From NCBI GenBank assembly GCA_005883215.1, contig VAYS01000018.1, forward strand, positions 2,084 through 66,083: a DNA stretch of 64,000 bases, read 5' to 3'. Below are positions 56,164-64,000 of the stretch, in pieces. Position 1 is the first letter of the stretch. Each line of letters opens with the position of its first letter. A model generated the notes under the pieces. That model saw nothing but the letters and a program-made list of their open reading frames with translations, did not search any database and was not told the origin of the DNA. Source of the DNA: Actinomycetota bacterium (GTDB lineage: Bacteria; Actinomycetota; Thermoleophilia; Solirubrobacterales; Solirubrobacteraceae). The translations under genes were made by a program, and so were the position numbers.

Positions 56164-57515
56164 CGAGGCGGGGGATCCTCGCCGTCGCGCCTGCCGTCGT
56201 GGTCGCCCGCGCCGGGGTCGCGGGCGGCGCCCTCGGCGCGGCTGTCGGCCGAATGGCGCTCGCTGTGCCGCAGCTCGGCGTCGACGTTGAGGCCCTGGTG
56301 GTGCAGCGTGTGGCCCATGCGGTCGGCCTTGGTGCGCAGGTAGCGCTCGTTGTGGGGATTGGGCAGGTGCTCGATCGGGACCTGCGCGGTGACCGATAGG
56401 CCGTAGCCCTCCAGGCCGCGGATCTTTTTGGGGTTGTTGGTGAGGATGCGGATCGAGCTCAGACCCAGGTCGGCCAGGATCTGGGCGCCGATGCCGTAGT
56501 CGCGCAGGTCGGCGGGCAGGCCCAGGCGCAGGTTGGCATCGACGGTGTCCAGACCGCCGTCCTGGAGCTTGTACGCCCGCAGCTTGTTGAGCAGGCCGAT
56601 GCCGCGCCCTTCCTGGGCCAGATAGAGCAGGACGCCCTGGCCTGCGCGCTCGATCATGGCCAGGGCGGACTCGAGCTGCTCGCCGCAGTCGCAACGCAGG
56701 GAGTGAAAGACGTCGCCGGTCAGGCATTCGGAGTGCACCCGCACGAGCACGTCGGGGTGGCCGGCCACTTCGCCCTTGACCAGCGCGACGTGGTGCTTGT
56801 CGTCGATCAGCGAGCGGTAGCCGATCGCCTGGAAAGCGCCGAAGCCAGTGGGCAGGTGGGTGGCCACGACGCGCTCGATCAGCTTGTCGTGGATCCGCCG
56901 GTAGGCGATCAGGTCGGCGACGGTGACCATCTTCAGCCCGTGGCGCGCGCAGTAGGACTCCAGGTCTCCCACCCGCGCCATCGTGCCGTCGTCGTTCATC
57001 ACTTCGCAGATCACGCCGGATGGGTTCAGCCCCGCCAGCCGGGCCAGGTCAACCGCCGCCTCCGTCTGGCCGGCGCGCTCGAGCACCCCGCCCGGGCGCG
57101 CCTTGAGGGGGAACACGTGACCGGGCTGGACGAGATCGCTGGGCCGCGATTCGGGATCGATCGCCACCTGGATCGTGTGGGCGCGGTCGTGGGCGGAGAT
57201 CCCGGTGGTGACGCCCTCCCGGGCCTCGATCGAGACCGTGAACGGCGTTTCGAACGGGGACTCGTTCTTGGCCGCCATCAGGTCGAGCCCGAGCTCGTTG
57301 CAGCGATCCGGCGTGAGCGACAGGCAGACCAGCCCGCGCCCTTCCTTGGCCATGAAGTTGATCGCCTCGGCGGTGACGAATTGGGCCGCGATCGTCAGGT
57401 CGCCCTCGTTCTCGCGATCGGCATCGTCGACGACCACGACCATCCTGCCCTCGCGGATGTCTTCGAGCGCCTCCTCGATGGTCGAGAACGGGCTCTGCAC
57501 GCGGGCCGAGCTCAT
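56160..57515 (-). CDS. ribBA: bifunctional DHBP synthase / GTP cyclohydrolase II
   Basis: A 451-residue two-domain riboflavin enzyme. The DHBP synthase half (residues 1-205) shows VVDDADRENEGDLTIAAQFV, FMAKEGRGLVCLSL and SAHDRAHTI. The GTP cyclohydrolase II half (about 206-400) shows HSECLTGDVFHSLRCDCGEQ with its three zinc Cys, YLAQEGRGIGLLNKLRAY and ILTNNPKKIRGLEGYGL. The last 35 residues are a charged tail. ATG 57515 overlaps the ribE stop. Confidence 0.96.
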   Translation of the reverse strand: MSSARVQSPFSTIEEALEDIREGRMVVVVDDADRENEGDLTIAAQFVTAEAINFMAKEGRGLVCLSLTPDRCNELGLDLMAAKNESPFETPFTVSIEAREGVTTGISAHDRAHTIQVAIDPESRPSDLVQPGHVFPLKARPGGVLERAGQTEAAVDLARLAGLNPSGVICEVMNDDGTMARVGDLESYCARHGLKMVTVADLIAYRRIHDKLIERVVATHLPTGFGAFQAIGYRSLIDDKHHVALVKGEVAGHPDVLVRVHSECLTGDVFHSLRCDCGEQLESALAMIERAGQGVLLYLAQEGRGIGLLNKLRAYKLQDGGLDTVDANLRLGLPADLRDYGIGAQILADLGLSSIRILTNNPKKIRGLEGYGLSVTAQVPIEHLPNPHNERYLRTKADRMGHTLHHQGLNVDAELRHSERHSADSRAEGAARDPGAGDHDGRRDGEDPPPR

Positions 57516-58132
57516 GCCGCCGTCTCCGAGGGCGCAGCCGGTGCCGCCGCGGCCGCGGTCAGCTTCTCCACGTACTTGGCCAGCACGTCGACCTCGAGGT
57601 TGACCCGTGCCCCGGGCTCGAGCTCGCCCAGGGTCGTGCGCTCGAGGGTCTCGGGGATCAGCGCGACCTCAAAGCCCTCCCCGTCGACCGCCGCGACGGT
57701 CAGGCTCACGCCCTGAACCGCGATCGATCCTTTGGCCACCACGTAGCGCAGCAGACCGGGATCGGCGCCCACGCCGATGGTGCGCGCCAGCCCGTCGCCG
57801 AACACGCCGGTGACCGTCCCCACCCCGTCGACGTGGCCCTGGACCAGGTGACCGCCGAGGCGGTCGCTGGCCCGCAGCGGCAGCTCGAGGTTGACCGGGT
57901 CGCCGGCGCGGGAGTCCCCCAGCGCCGAGCGGGCCAGCGTCTCGCGCACCACGTCGGCGCCAAACGCCCCATCCGCCACGACGGCGGCGGTCAGGCAGAC
58001 CCCGTCGACGGCGACCGAGTCTCCCTCGCCGAGCTCGCCCGCGAGCGCACTGGTCACCGTCAGGCGCACGCCGTCGCCCCGCGTCTGTACGTCGGCGACG
58101 CGCCCCATGTCGGCGATCAGTCCGGTGAACAT
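57512..58132 (-). CDS. ribE: riboflavin synthase alpha chain
   Basis: A 206-residue enzyme dismutating two lumazines to riboflavin. MFTGLIADMGRV is the N-terminal signature. Two lumazine-binding repeats follow: DSVAVDGVCLTAAVV with LGGHLVQGHVDGVGTV, and GSIAVQGVSLTVAAVDGEGF near the middle, then PETLERTTLGELEPGARVNL. ATG 58132 begins the signature. It lies 23 bases after the ribD stop. Confidence 0.96.
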   Translation of the reverse strand: MFTGLIADMGRVADVQTRGDGVRLTVTSALAGELGEGDSVAVDGVCLTAAVVADGAFGADVVRETLARSALGDSRAGDPVNLELPLRASDRLGGHLVQGHVDGVGTVTGVFGDGLARTIGVGADPGLLRYVVAKGSIAVQGVSLTVAAVDGEGFEVALIPETLERTTLGELEPGARVNLEVDVLAKYVEKLTAAAAAPAAPSETAA

Positions 58133-58155
58133 CTGCCGGCGCGCCGCGGGCGCCC

Positions 58156-59277
58156 TCACCACTCCCTCAGCCGCGCGGAGATCATCAGGTCCTGACCGAC
58201 CCGCTCGCACTCCAGCGTGAGCGCTTGCAGGGCTTGGGAGATGCGGTCCACGCCCTTTCCCTCCAGCGGGTCGCGAGCCGCCCGCCCCCCTACCACCAGG
58301 GGGGCCAAGAACAGGCGGATCTCGTCGATCTGGGCGGCGTCCAGAAACGCGCCCGCCAGGTGGGGACCGCCCTCGAGCAGAACCGCCGCGACGTCCATCG
58401 TCCCGAGCTGATCGAGCGCCGAGCGCACGCGGGCAGACTCGTTCTCACCGGTGGCCACCAGCACCTGCGCGCCGGCCGCCTCCAGAGCGCCGATGTCGGC
58501 GCGGCGCGCCGCCCGCGAGACCACCACGGTGACCGGCACCTCGGGGGCGGCCTCGAGCAGCCGGCTGGACAGCGGCAGGCGCCCCAGCGAGTCGAACACG
58601 ACCCGTCGCGGCTGGCGCCGCACCCCCTCGACCCGAGCGGTGAGCTGGGGATCGTCGGCCAGCGCGGTACCGATGCCCACCGCCACCGCGTCGACCGAGC
58701 AGCGCCAGCGATGGGCCAGCTCCCGGCTCGGCTCGCCCGAGATCCACTGCGAGTCGCCCGCCTGGGTGGCCACCTTGCCGTCGAGCGTCATGGCCGACTT
58801 GAACAGCACCCAGGGGCGCCCGGTGCGGGCGTGCTTGCGAAACGCCTGGTTGACCAGCCGGGCGCGGGCGCACAGCTCGCCGTCGGCCAGCACAACCTCC
58901 ACCCCCTCGTCGCGGAGAATGCCCAGGCCTCGGCCGGAGGCCCGCTCGGAGGGATCGTCGGAGCCCACCACCACCCGCTCGAGGCCAGCGTCGAGGATGG
59001 CCTGCGTGCAGGGCGGCGTCTTGCCTTGGTGGCAGCACGGCTCGAGTGACACGTAGAGCGTGGCCCCGCCGAGGTCGGCGTCCCCGCAGGCGGCGATCGC
59101 GTTGACCTCGGCGTGCGGACCGCCGAACTCGTCGTGCCAGCCCTCGCCGAGCAGGTCGCCGTCGCGGGCCACCACCGCTCCCACCATGGGGTTGGGATTG
59201 ACCCGGCCGAAGCCGCGCTGGGCGAGCTCGATGGCGCGCGCCAGGTGAACGCGGTCGGTGTCCGTGCGCACGGGCAT
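58156..59277 (-). CDS. ribD: bifunctional pyrimidine deaminase/reductase RibD
   Basis: A 373-residue enzyme for two riboflavin steps. The deaminase half has NPNPMVGAVVARDG, GGPHAEVNAI (zinc His and catalytic Glu) and SLEPCCHQGKTPPCTQAIL with the zinc Cys pair. The reductase half has KSAMTLDGKVATQAGDSQWI, DSLGRLPLSSRLL and LLEGGPHLAGAFL. ATG 59277 gives the normal N-terminus and lies 7 bases after TATTCT. No FMN riboswitch is visible upstream, leaving control unexplained; a 10-base inverted repeat sits behind the promoter. Confidence 0.95.
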   Translation of the reverse strand: MPVRTDTDRVHLARAIELAQRGFGRVNPNPMVGAVVARDGDLLGEGWHDEFGGPHAEVNAIAACGDADLGGATLYVSLEPCCHQGKTPPCTQAILDAGLERVVVGSDDPSERASGRGLGILRDEGVEVVLADGELCARARLVNQAFRKHARTGRPWVLFKSAMTLDGKVATQAGDSQWISGEPSRELAHRWRCSVDAVAVGIGTALADDPQLTARVEGVRRQPRRVVFDSLGRLPLSSRLLEAAPEVPVTVVVSRAARRADIGALEAAGAQVLVATGENESARVRSALDQLGTMDVAAVLLEGGPHLAGAFLDAAQIDEIRLFLAPLVVGGRAARDPLEGKGVDRISQALQALTLECERVGQDLMISARLREW

Positions 59278-59284
59278 GCCCTGG

Positions 59285-59290
59285 AGAATA
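59285..59290 (-). promoter_or_regulatory. -10 box (TATTCT) of the rib operon
   Basis: TATTCT on the minus strand, 7 bases before ATG 59277. A leaderless transcript would leave no room for an FMN riboswitch. Confidence 0.55.
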
Positions 59291-59296
59291 GGCCCA

Positions 59297-59341
59297 GCCG
59301 AGCGCCGCTCGTGCACGGCGCCTTCCTGCATGGCGCTCGGC
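59297..59341. repeat. inverted repeat upstream of the rib promoter
   Basis: GCCGAGCGCC (59297-59306) and GGCGCTCGGC (59332-59341) are perfect 10-base arms 25 bases apart, between the rib promoter and the stop of the upstream glycosyltransferase gene. They could end that transcript or bind a regulator. Confidence 0.5.
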
Positions 59342-59352
59342 GGCCCGGCCGC

Positions 59353-61119
59353 TCAGCAGCCCCCGCCGGTGAGGCGGTAGACGGTCATCACCGGCCCGGG
59401 GCGGTGGTAGGCCAGCGGGTAGTAGTCGAAGGTGAAGTCGAAGTTGAACGGCACCGCTCGCTGGTCGCCCCCGAACGGCGACGCCCGGAAGGCCGCCTGC
59501 TCGCCGCCGTCCAGCGCCCGGTAGTAGGCGACCGCGCCGGGCACCCGGCGCGGGTTGGCCGCCGCCCGGCCGGCCTGCGTCGACCCGGTGATCACCCAGC
59601 AGTAGCCGCTGGCCTCATACAGGGCGATCAGATCGGGGCGCAGCGTGCGCTCGTAGTCCTCGATGTTTACCGACCGCCCGGCCCCCGGAAATAGCGAGCC
59701 GTCGGCCGCCACCTGGGTATGGCTGGTGGGGAACTTCTGCCAGCGGTAGCCGTTGTCGGTGACCGGCGAGGGGTGTCCGGGATCCATCACCCACAGGTCG
59801 GGCACCACCGGCTCGATCACCAGCTTGGAGCCCACCGGGACGTGGTCCACCAGCCACTGGCGCGTGAGGTTCCGGGTGTCGGTGCGCGACAGGACCAGGT
59901 CGGCGTGCACGGAGTGGATCAGCCCCTGGAGACACAGGGCGGCGGCGCCCGCCACCGCCAGGGAAGGCGCCAGCGCGGGCCGAAGCCGCGCCAGCCACCG
60001 CGCCAGCTCGAGGGCCGCGTAGGCAGCCAGCAGGCAGACGATCGGGATGATCGGCATCAGCCAGCGACCGAAGTAGCGGCCCTGGGCCCCCATGAAGATC
60101 AGGAACAGCACGGGAGCCGGGACCAGCACCGCGACCAGCCGGCGCTCGTCGCGCCACAGGGCCACCGCGCCCCCCACCGCGGCCAGCGCCGGTATCCAGC
60201 CCATACCCCAGGTCAGTGACCACAGGTAGTAGACGACGCCGCTCTTGTGGGTCATGCCCAGCTTGCCCGCGGCGTCGTCGGCGACCGAGGACTGGTGCCC
60301 GAGCCCATCGCGAAAGGCCGAGAAGTCGAGCAGCGAGTAGGGGTCGGTGGCGAAGAAGCACACCACCGCCGTGGCCCCGGCGAGCACCAGACCGGTCGTC
60401 GCGGCCCGGTGGCCGTCGGGCGCGGTGAACTGCGCTCCCGCCGCGGCCAGCAGCGGGAGCAGTGCGATTCCCCCGGTGTACTTGGTCGCGCAGGCCAGCC
60501 CCAAGCCCAGTCCGGCGACCAGATAATCGAGCGGCCGTCCGTAGCGAAGCACGCCCGCCGTGCCCACCAGCGCGAGCGTCAGCGGAAACAGCGTGGGCAC
60601 GTCGTTGAGCGCCAGGTGCGAGTAGAAGACGGGCAGGAAGGACACCGACAGCAGCGCGGCGGCGAGCAGCGCCACGCGCCGATCGATCAGCCGCGCGCCG
60701 GCGATGTACAGCAGCCATACGGCCAGGGTGCCCAGCACCGCGGAGACGACCCGGGCGACCTGGAAGACCTCGCCCGGGTGAGTGGCGAACGCGTGCGCCA
60801 CCGCGGCGCGGCCGCCGAACCACACCCCGAAGACGAGCTTTAGCAGGTAGCTGTAGGCGGGCGGGTTGTCGAAGTAGTGGGGGTTCCAATCCCCGTTGAA
60901 GAACGCGATCGCCTTGGGGACGAAGTGGTTGTTCTCATCGACGTTGTACGCCCATGGCAGGCCGTGGCCCGAGCCCCAGATCCGCAAGATCAGGGCGAGC
61001 GCCAGCACCCCCGCCAGGCCCAGCCACCACCAGGTCCGGCGCTCGCGAGAGGCGGCGGGCGCGAGCTCGTCGGTCGCCGCCGCGGGCGGCCCCGTGGGTT
61101 CCAGGACGGCGGTGCTCAA
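59353..61119 (-). CDS. GT-C type membrane glycosyltransferase (GT39/ArnT-like)
   Basis: A 588-residue polytopic protein with about 11-12 TM segments. Like protein mannosyltransferases and ArnT, it carries the acidic catalytic motif in the first outer loop (LPWAYNVDENNHFVPK) after helix 1, followed by NPPAYSYLLKLVFG. The C-terminal 150 residues are extracellular. The family uses a polyprenyl-phosphate sugar donor to glycosylate proteins or wall polymers outside the membrane; the acceptor is unknown. TTG 61119 starts 15 bases after the next GT-C gene, and a GT2 gene that could make the lipid-linked sugar diverges just beyond. Confidence 0.82.
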   Translation of the reverse strand: MSTAVLEPTGPPAAATDELAPAASRERRTWWWLGLAGVLALALILRIWGSGHGLPWAYNVDENNHFVPKAIAFFNGDWNPHYFDNPPAYSYLLKLVFGVWFGGRAAVAHAFATHPGEVFQVARVVSAVLGTLAVWLLYIAGARLIDRRVALLAAALLSVSFLPVFYSHLALNDVPTLFPLTLALVGTAGVLRYGRPLDYLVAGLGLGLACATKYTGGIALLPLLAAAGAQFTAPDGHRAATTGLVLAGATAVVCFFATDPYSLLDFSAFRDGLGHQSSVADDAAGKLGMTHKSGVVYYLWSLTWGMGWIPALAAVGGAVALWRDERRLVAVLVPAPVLFLIFMGAQGRYFGRWLMPIIPIVCLLAAYAALELARWLARLRPALAPSLAVAGAAALCLQGLIHSVHADLVLSRTDTRNLTRQWLVDHVPVGSKLVIEPVVPDLWVMDPGHPSPVTDNGYRWQKFPTSHTQVAADGSLFPGAGRSVNIEDYERTLRPDLIALYEASGYCWVITGSTQAGRAAANPRRVPGAVAYYRALDGGEQAAFRASPFGGDQRAVPFNFDFTFDYYPLAYHRPGPVMTVYRLTGGGC

Positions 61120-61134
61120 GCGGGCCGCCTGGGG

Positions 61135-62640
61135 TCAGCAGTGGGCATAGGCGGCGTAATACTGGGTCGTGGCCACGCGGTCAAAGCTCGCCGCGGGCAC
61201 CTGGTCGATGGCCGCGTCGCCGGGGTCGACGATCGCCTGGCGAAAGACCGCGTCGCCGGTGGGGTAGATCGCGATTCCGCTCGCCAGCCGCCGCTCGAGC
61301 GCCTGATCGCCGCGATCGGCGCGAGCCCGCGCGTCGCTGCGGGCGACGATCTCGTCGGGCCCGCGGTCCATGAGCCAGCGCAGCTCGGGGATGAGCTTGT
61401 GGTTGGGCACGGAGACCGGTCCGCAGGCCAGCGCTCGGCGCACCGCTGTGTCGGCGAGCAAGGCCGTCAGGGCCCGGTGCGAATCGCGGCGAAAGGCGAG
61501 CTCGGTGTCGATGTTGTCGAGGCTGACCTTGAGCACGGTGTAGCCGGTCGCGTAGACCACGAGCAGCAGCGCCGCCGCGGCCCAGGCCCGGCGCAGGGCG
61601 CCCGGCTCGAGCATCGTCCAGCCGGCGATCCCCACGGCGGCGAAGACCATCACCATGAGCGACGGCACGAGCAGGTAGCGGTCGATGATCGACAGGCCGG
61701 CGATGCCGACCATGAAAAACGTGGCCACCCCGATCGCCAGCAGCGCCCCGGGCACCACACAGCGGCGCGGCGCGAGTCCCAACGCCAGGACGGTGCCCAC
61801 CACCGCGGCGACCACCACCGGAGCGCGGTCCAGGCGCTCGAGGAACTGCACGGTGGCCAGGGGGATGTTGCCCACCCCCGTGGCCCGTCCGAGGTCGGCG
61901 GCCAGGCCACTGGTGGAGTGCAGCGAGTACAGCGGGTCGCCGGTGATGGCCAGGTCCATTCCCAGCCACAGCGCGGGACCGACGGCCGCCAGCGCAGCGA
62001 GCCGGATCCGCGCCGGCCACGGCTCGGGCCAGGCGCACCAGACCAGATACAGCCCGGTGAGCATCCAGGCCTCGGGGCGCAGCAGGCCGGCCCCGGCCAG
62101 CAGCAGCAGCACGGGCCAGCCCCGCCGGCGCCGTTCGAGCTCGAGCACCGCCGCCCACACCACCAGGGCCAGGTAGGGAATGTCGATGTAGCCGCGGGCG
62201 GCGAGAAAGGCGAACTGAAAGCGGCTGAGCAGCAGGATGGCCGCGACCGCCCCGACCAGCGGAGTGAACGCCAGGCGACCGAGCCGGTACAGGCCGGCCA
62301 CCAGCGCCACGTAGGAGGCGATGATCATCGCCACCCACAGGCGATCCCCGGAGCGACCGGCCAACGACAGCAGCGCGCCCAGGGCGAGGGCCAGCGGGTG
62401 CTCGGTGGGGGCGCGGTAGACCCTGAACGCGGGCGCGTGCAGGTGCAGCAGGTCCCGACCCCACAGCAGGTAGTAGTAGGAGTCGTAGTTGGGATAGGTC
62501 GGGTAGAGCAGGAACCCGAGCAGCGCCACGAGCACCAGGACCCCGAGGCCCAGCTTGGCCCAGGTGGACGCAGACACGGCCTGCAGCCGCGCCAGCCAGC
62601 CGGCCCCCGGCCGCGGTCGGGTAAGCGTCGCGCTCTCCAT
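61135..62640 (-). CDS. GT-C type membrane glycosyltransferase-like protein
   Basis: A 501-residue protein with about 10-11 TM segments. The first outer loop carries YPNYDSYYYLLWGRDLLH, with an acidic residue in the place expected for GT-C enzymes, and APTEHPLALALGALLSL follows. The C-terminal 120 residues are soluble and include RALACGPVSVPNHKLIPELR. ATG 62640 is chosen because GGGAG lies 6 bases upstream; other in-frame starts (62655, 62676) lack this. It probably forms an operon with the GT39-like gene downstream. Donor and acceptor are unknown. Confidence 0.75.
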   Translation of the reverse strand: MESATLTRPRPGAGWLARLQAVSASTWAKLGLGVLVLVALLGFLLYPTYPNYDSYYYLLWGRDLLHLHAPAFRVYRAPTEHPLALALGALLSLAGRSGDRLWVAMIIASYVALVAGLYRLGRLAFTPLVGAVAAILLLSRFQFAFLAARGYIDIPYLALVVWAAVLELERRRRGWPVLLLLAGAGLLRPEAWMLTGLYLVWCAWPEPWPARIRLAALAAVGPALWLGMDLAITGDPLYSLHSTSGLAADLGRATGVGNIPLATVQFLERLDRAPVVVAAVVGTVLALGLAPRRCVVPGALLAIGVATFFMVGIAGLSIIDRYLLVPSLMVMVFAAVGIAGWTMLEPGALRRAWAAAALLLVVYATGYTVLKVSLDNIDTELAFRRDSHRALTALLADTAVRRALACGPVSVPNHKLIPELRWLMDRGPDEIVARSDARARADRGDQALERRLASGIAIYPTGDAVFRQAIVDPGDAAIDQVPAASFDRVATTQYYAAYAHC

Positions 62641-62796
62641 CGGCAGCTCCCGCATGGGACCCGGGGCCCGCGCCATGCTCGGCCGACTTGGCGCCCGACC
62701 GGTCCTCTGGGATACTGAGGCGGCCAGTCTATCGGCAGGTCCGGGCCCCCACGCGGACGCCTGCGTCGCACTTCGCTCCCTCATGCGGTCCGGACG
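62641..62796. other. 156-base divergent intergenic region
   Basis: Separates the minus-strand GT-C gene from the plus-strand GT2 gene. GGGAG near 62645 serves the former. I see no convincing TAnnnT box at leaderless distance on either side, no terminator and no repeat. Confidence 0.5.
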
Positions 62797-63900
62797 ATGG
62801 CGCCTATGAAGCTGATCATCCAGATCCCGTGCAAGGACGAGCAGGACCACCTGCCGGTGGCCCTCGCCGAGCTGCCGCGCGAGGTGCCGGGCTTTGACAC
62901 CGTCGAGTGGCTGGTGATCGACGACGGCTCTTTGGACGCCACGATCGAGGTCGCCCGCGCCCACGGGGTCGACCACGTCGTGCGCCTGTCCAACAACAAG
63001 GGCCTGGCCGCCGCCTTTCAGGCCGGCCTGGACGCGAGCCTGAAGCTGGGCGCCGACGTGGTGGTCAACACCGACGCCGACAACCAGTACAACGCGGCCG
63101 ATATCCCCAAGCTGGTGGCGCCGATTCTCGACGGTCGCGCCGACATGGTCGTCGGCGACCGCGAGATCACCCACCTCGAGCACTTCTCGCCCCTGAAGAA
63201 GGGGCTGCAGCGGCTCGGCTCCTGGGTGGTCCGTCAAGCCTCGTCCACCAAGGTGCCCGACACCACCTCCGGGTTTCGCGCCTACAACCGCGAGGCCGCG
63301 ATCCAGATGTTGGTGATCTCTCGCTTCACCTACACGCTGGAGACGATCATCCAGGCGGGCAAGCTGCTGGTTGCCGTCGAGGACGTCCCGATCCGCACCA
63401 ACGCGCCGAGCCGTCCGTCGCGTCTGGCTCCCTCGATGGGCGGCTACGTGCGGCGTAACGCAACCGCGGTCTTTCGCATCTACTCCCAGTACGAGCCGCT
63501 GAAGGTGTTCATGAGCGCGGCGCTGGTGGTCGGCTTGGCTGCCCTGGTGGTGTGGGGACGCTTCGCCTACGCCTACGTGATCGAGGGCAACGGCAAGGGT
63601 CACGTCCAGTCGCTGATCCTCGGGGCCGTGCTGTTCAACGCCGCCATGCTGCTCGCCGCCCTGGGCGTGGTGGGCGACCTGCTCAGCGCCCAACGGCTGA
63701 TGGGGCAGCGGATCTTCGAGCGCGTGCGGCGCATCGAGCTCGAGCTCGGGGTGGCGCCGTCCCACTACGAGCCCGGCGCCCGCGACACCGGCGTTCCGGT
63801 CACGACCGGGGCCGGCAGCGGGCGGGCCACCGGGCAGGCGGCCGAAGGCACGCGGCCCCAGTCGACCGAGGGCGGCGAGCGCCAGGCGCTCGGGGTATGA
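62797..63900 (+). CDS. family 2 glycosyltransferase with C-terminal membrane segments
   Basis: A 367-residue GT-A fold enzyme of the DPM1/GtrB-like group, which transfers a sugar from a nucleotide to polyprenyl phosphate. IIQIPCKDEQDHLPVALAEL is the N-terminal motif, VIDDGSLDATIEVARAHG the nucleotide-binding site, VNTDADNQYNAADIPKLV the DxD-type metal site and TTSGFRAYNREAAIQML a conserved acceptor region. Two TM segments follow (AALVVGLAALVVWGRFAYAY; GAVLFNAAMLLAALGVVGDL). ATG 62797 and 62806 are both possible. It could supply the lipid-linked sugar for the two GT-C enzymes. It overlaps the next gene by ATGA. Confidence 0.88.
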   Translation: MAPMKLIIQIPCKDEQDHLPVALAELPREVPGFDTVEWLVIDDGSLDATIEVARAHGVDHVVRLSNNKGLAAAFQAGLDASLKLGADVVVNTDADNQYNAADIPKLVAPILDGRADMVVGDREITHLEHFSPLKKGLQRLGSWVVRQASSTKVPDTTSGFRAYNREAAIQMLVISRFTYTLETIIQAGKLLVAVEDVPIRTNAPSRPSRLAPSMGGYVRRNATAVFRIYSQYEPLKVFMSAALVVGLAALVVWGRFAYAYVIEGNGKGHVQSLILGAVLFNAAMLLAALGVVGDLLSAQRLMGQRIFERVRRIELELGVAPSHYEPGARDTGVPVTTGAGSGRATGQAAEGTRPQSTEGGERQALGV

Positions 63901-64000
63901 GCCGCGGCATCGCCGCGTCCAGCGCCTCGGCCGAAGGCGTCGTCACCGGCAACACCTACGACAAGTACGGGTCCACCAACCCGGTCGTGCGGCGCCTCAT
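63897..64000 (+). CDS. start of a SAM-dependent methyltransferase (3' end outside window)
   Basis: ATG 63897 overlaps the GT2 stop (ATGA). The 34 visible residues include VVTGNTYDKYGSTNPVVRRL, which matches the N-terminus common to small class I methyltransferases that sit beside glycosyltransferases in actinobacteria. The SAM-binding motif would lie outside the window, so the assignment is provisional. Confidence 0.6.
   Translation, partial: MSRGIAASSASAEGVVTGNTYDKYGSTNPVVRRL

Noticed and set aside
59278-59352. FMN riboswitch before ribD
   Set aside because: The gap is too short and lacks the conserved RFN core sequences.
60877-62718. A 613-codon plus-strand frame opposite the GT-C genes
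   Set aside because: Antisense of membrane-helix coding sequence gives a long Gln/Arg/Gly/His string; not a protein.

Overview
GC-rich actinobacterial chromosome. Gene content and order (rib operon, coaD-rsmD-recG-fakA-rpmB, rpmF-plsX-acpP-rnc-smc-ftsY, rpsP-KH-rimM-trmD-rplS-lepB-rnhB, a SepIVA-like coiled-coil gene, mycobacterial-type LexA box) and the style of the secreted proteins point to the Thermoleophilia/Solirubrobacterales. That placement is an inference from family resemblance, not a computed one. The window is almost fully coding, mostly on the minus strand, with no gap above 300 bases. I see no tRNA, rRNA, CRISPR array, insertion sequence or phage genes.

Layout: 1-4842 end of a secreted Ig-like protein, a DHA2-type drug exporter with a palindromic operator, and a penicillin-acylase-family hydrolase. 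4945-9649 an SOS mutagenesis cassette: a perfect LexA box, imuB, a 79-residue protein and dnaE2, with dnaE2 broken by a frame-changing internal deletion. 9669-13202 a small membrane protein, an FtsW/RodA protein and a LytR-CpsA-Psr gene, also frame-broken and preceded by a 20-codon leaderless upstream ORF. 13199-20452 RNase H, a zinc-ribbon protein, an EF-G paralogue lacking the catalytic His, a WhiG/FliA-type sigma factor that seems to start at CTG, a tyrosine recombinase, and a divergent phosphatase/hydrolase pair. 20453-26973 ilvD, thiD, dprA, comM, YraN. 26977-32234 rnhB-lepB-rplS-trmD-rimM-khpA-rpsP-ffh. 32322-38084 two secreted proteins, an O-methyltransferase, SPFH/NfeD, ftsY. 38096-44266 smc-rnc-acpP-plsX-rpmF-yceD. 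44315-49980 alcohol dehydrogenase, a third frame-broken gene (secreted), an acyl-CoA synthetase, a coiled-coil PD-(D/E)XK nuclease-like protein, acylphosphatase. 49993-59277 sepIVA-coaD-rsmD-recG, fakA, rpmB and ribD-ribE-ribBA-ribH. 59353-64000 two GT-C type membrane glycosyltransferases, a GT2 glycosyltransferase and the start of a methyltransferase.

Most striking across scales: about twenty genes carry a TAnnnT hexamer (one GATAAT) 6-10 bases before the start codon and little or no Shine-Dalgarno sequence, the signature of leaderless transcripts. In one 21-base divergent gap a single TAATGTA is the -10 box in both directions with 8 bases to each start codon, and in four places the stop codon of the upstream gene forms part of the next gene's -10 box. 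Three unrelated genes carry the same kind of lesion (internal loss plus frame change), which suggests assembly gaps closed wrongly but could be real decay.
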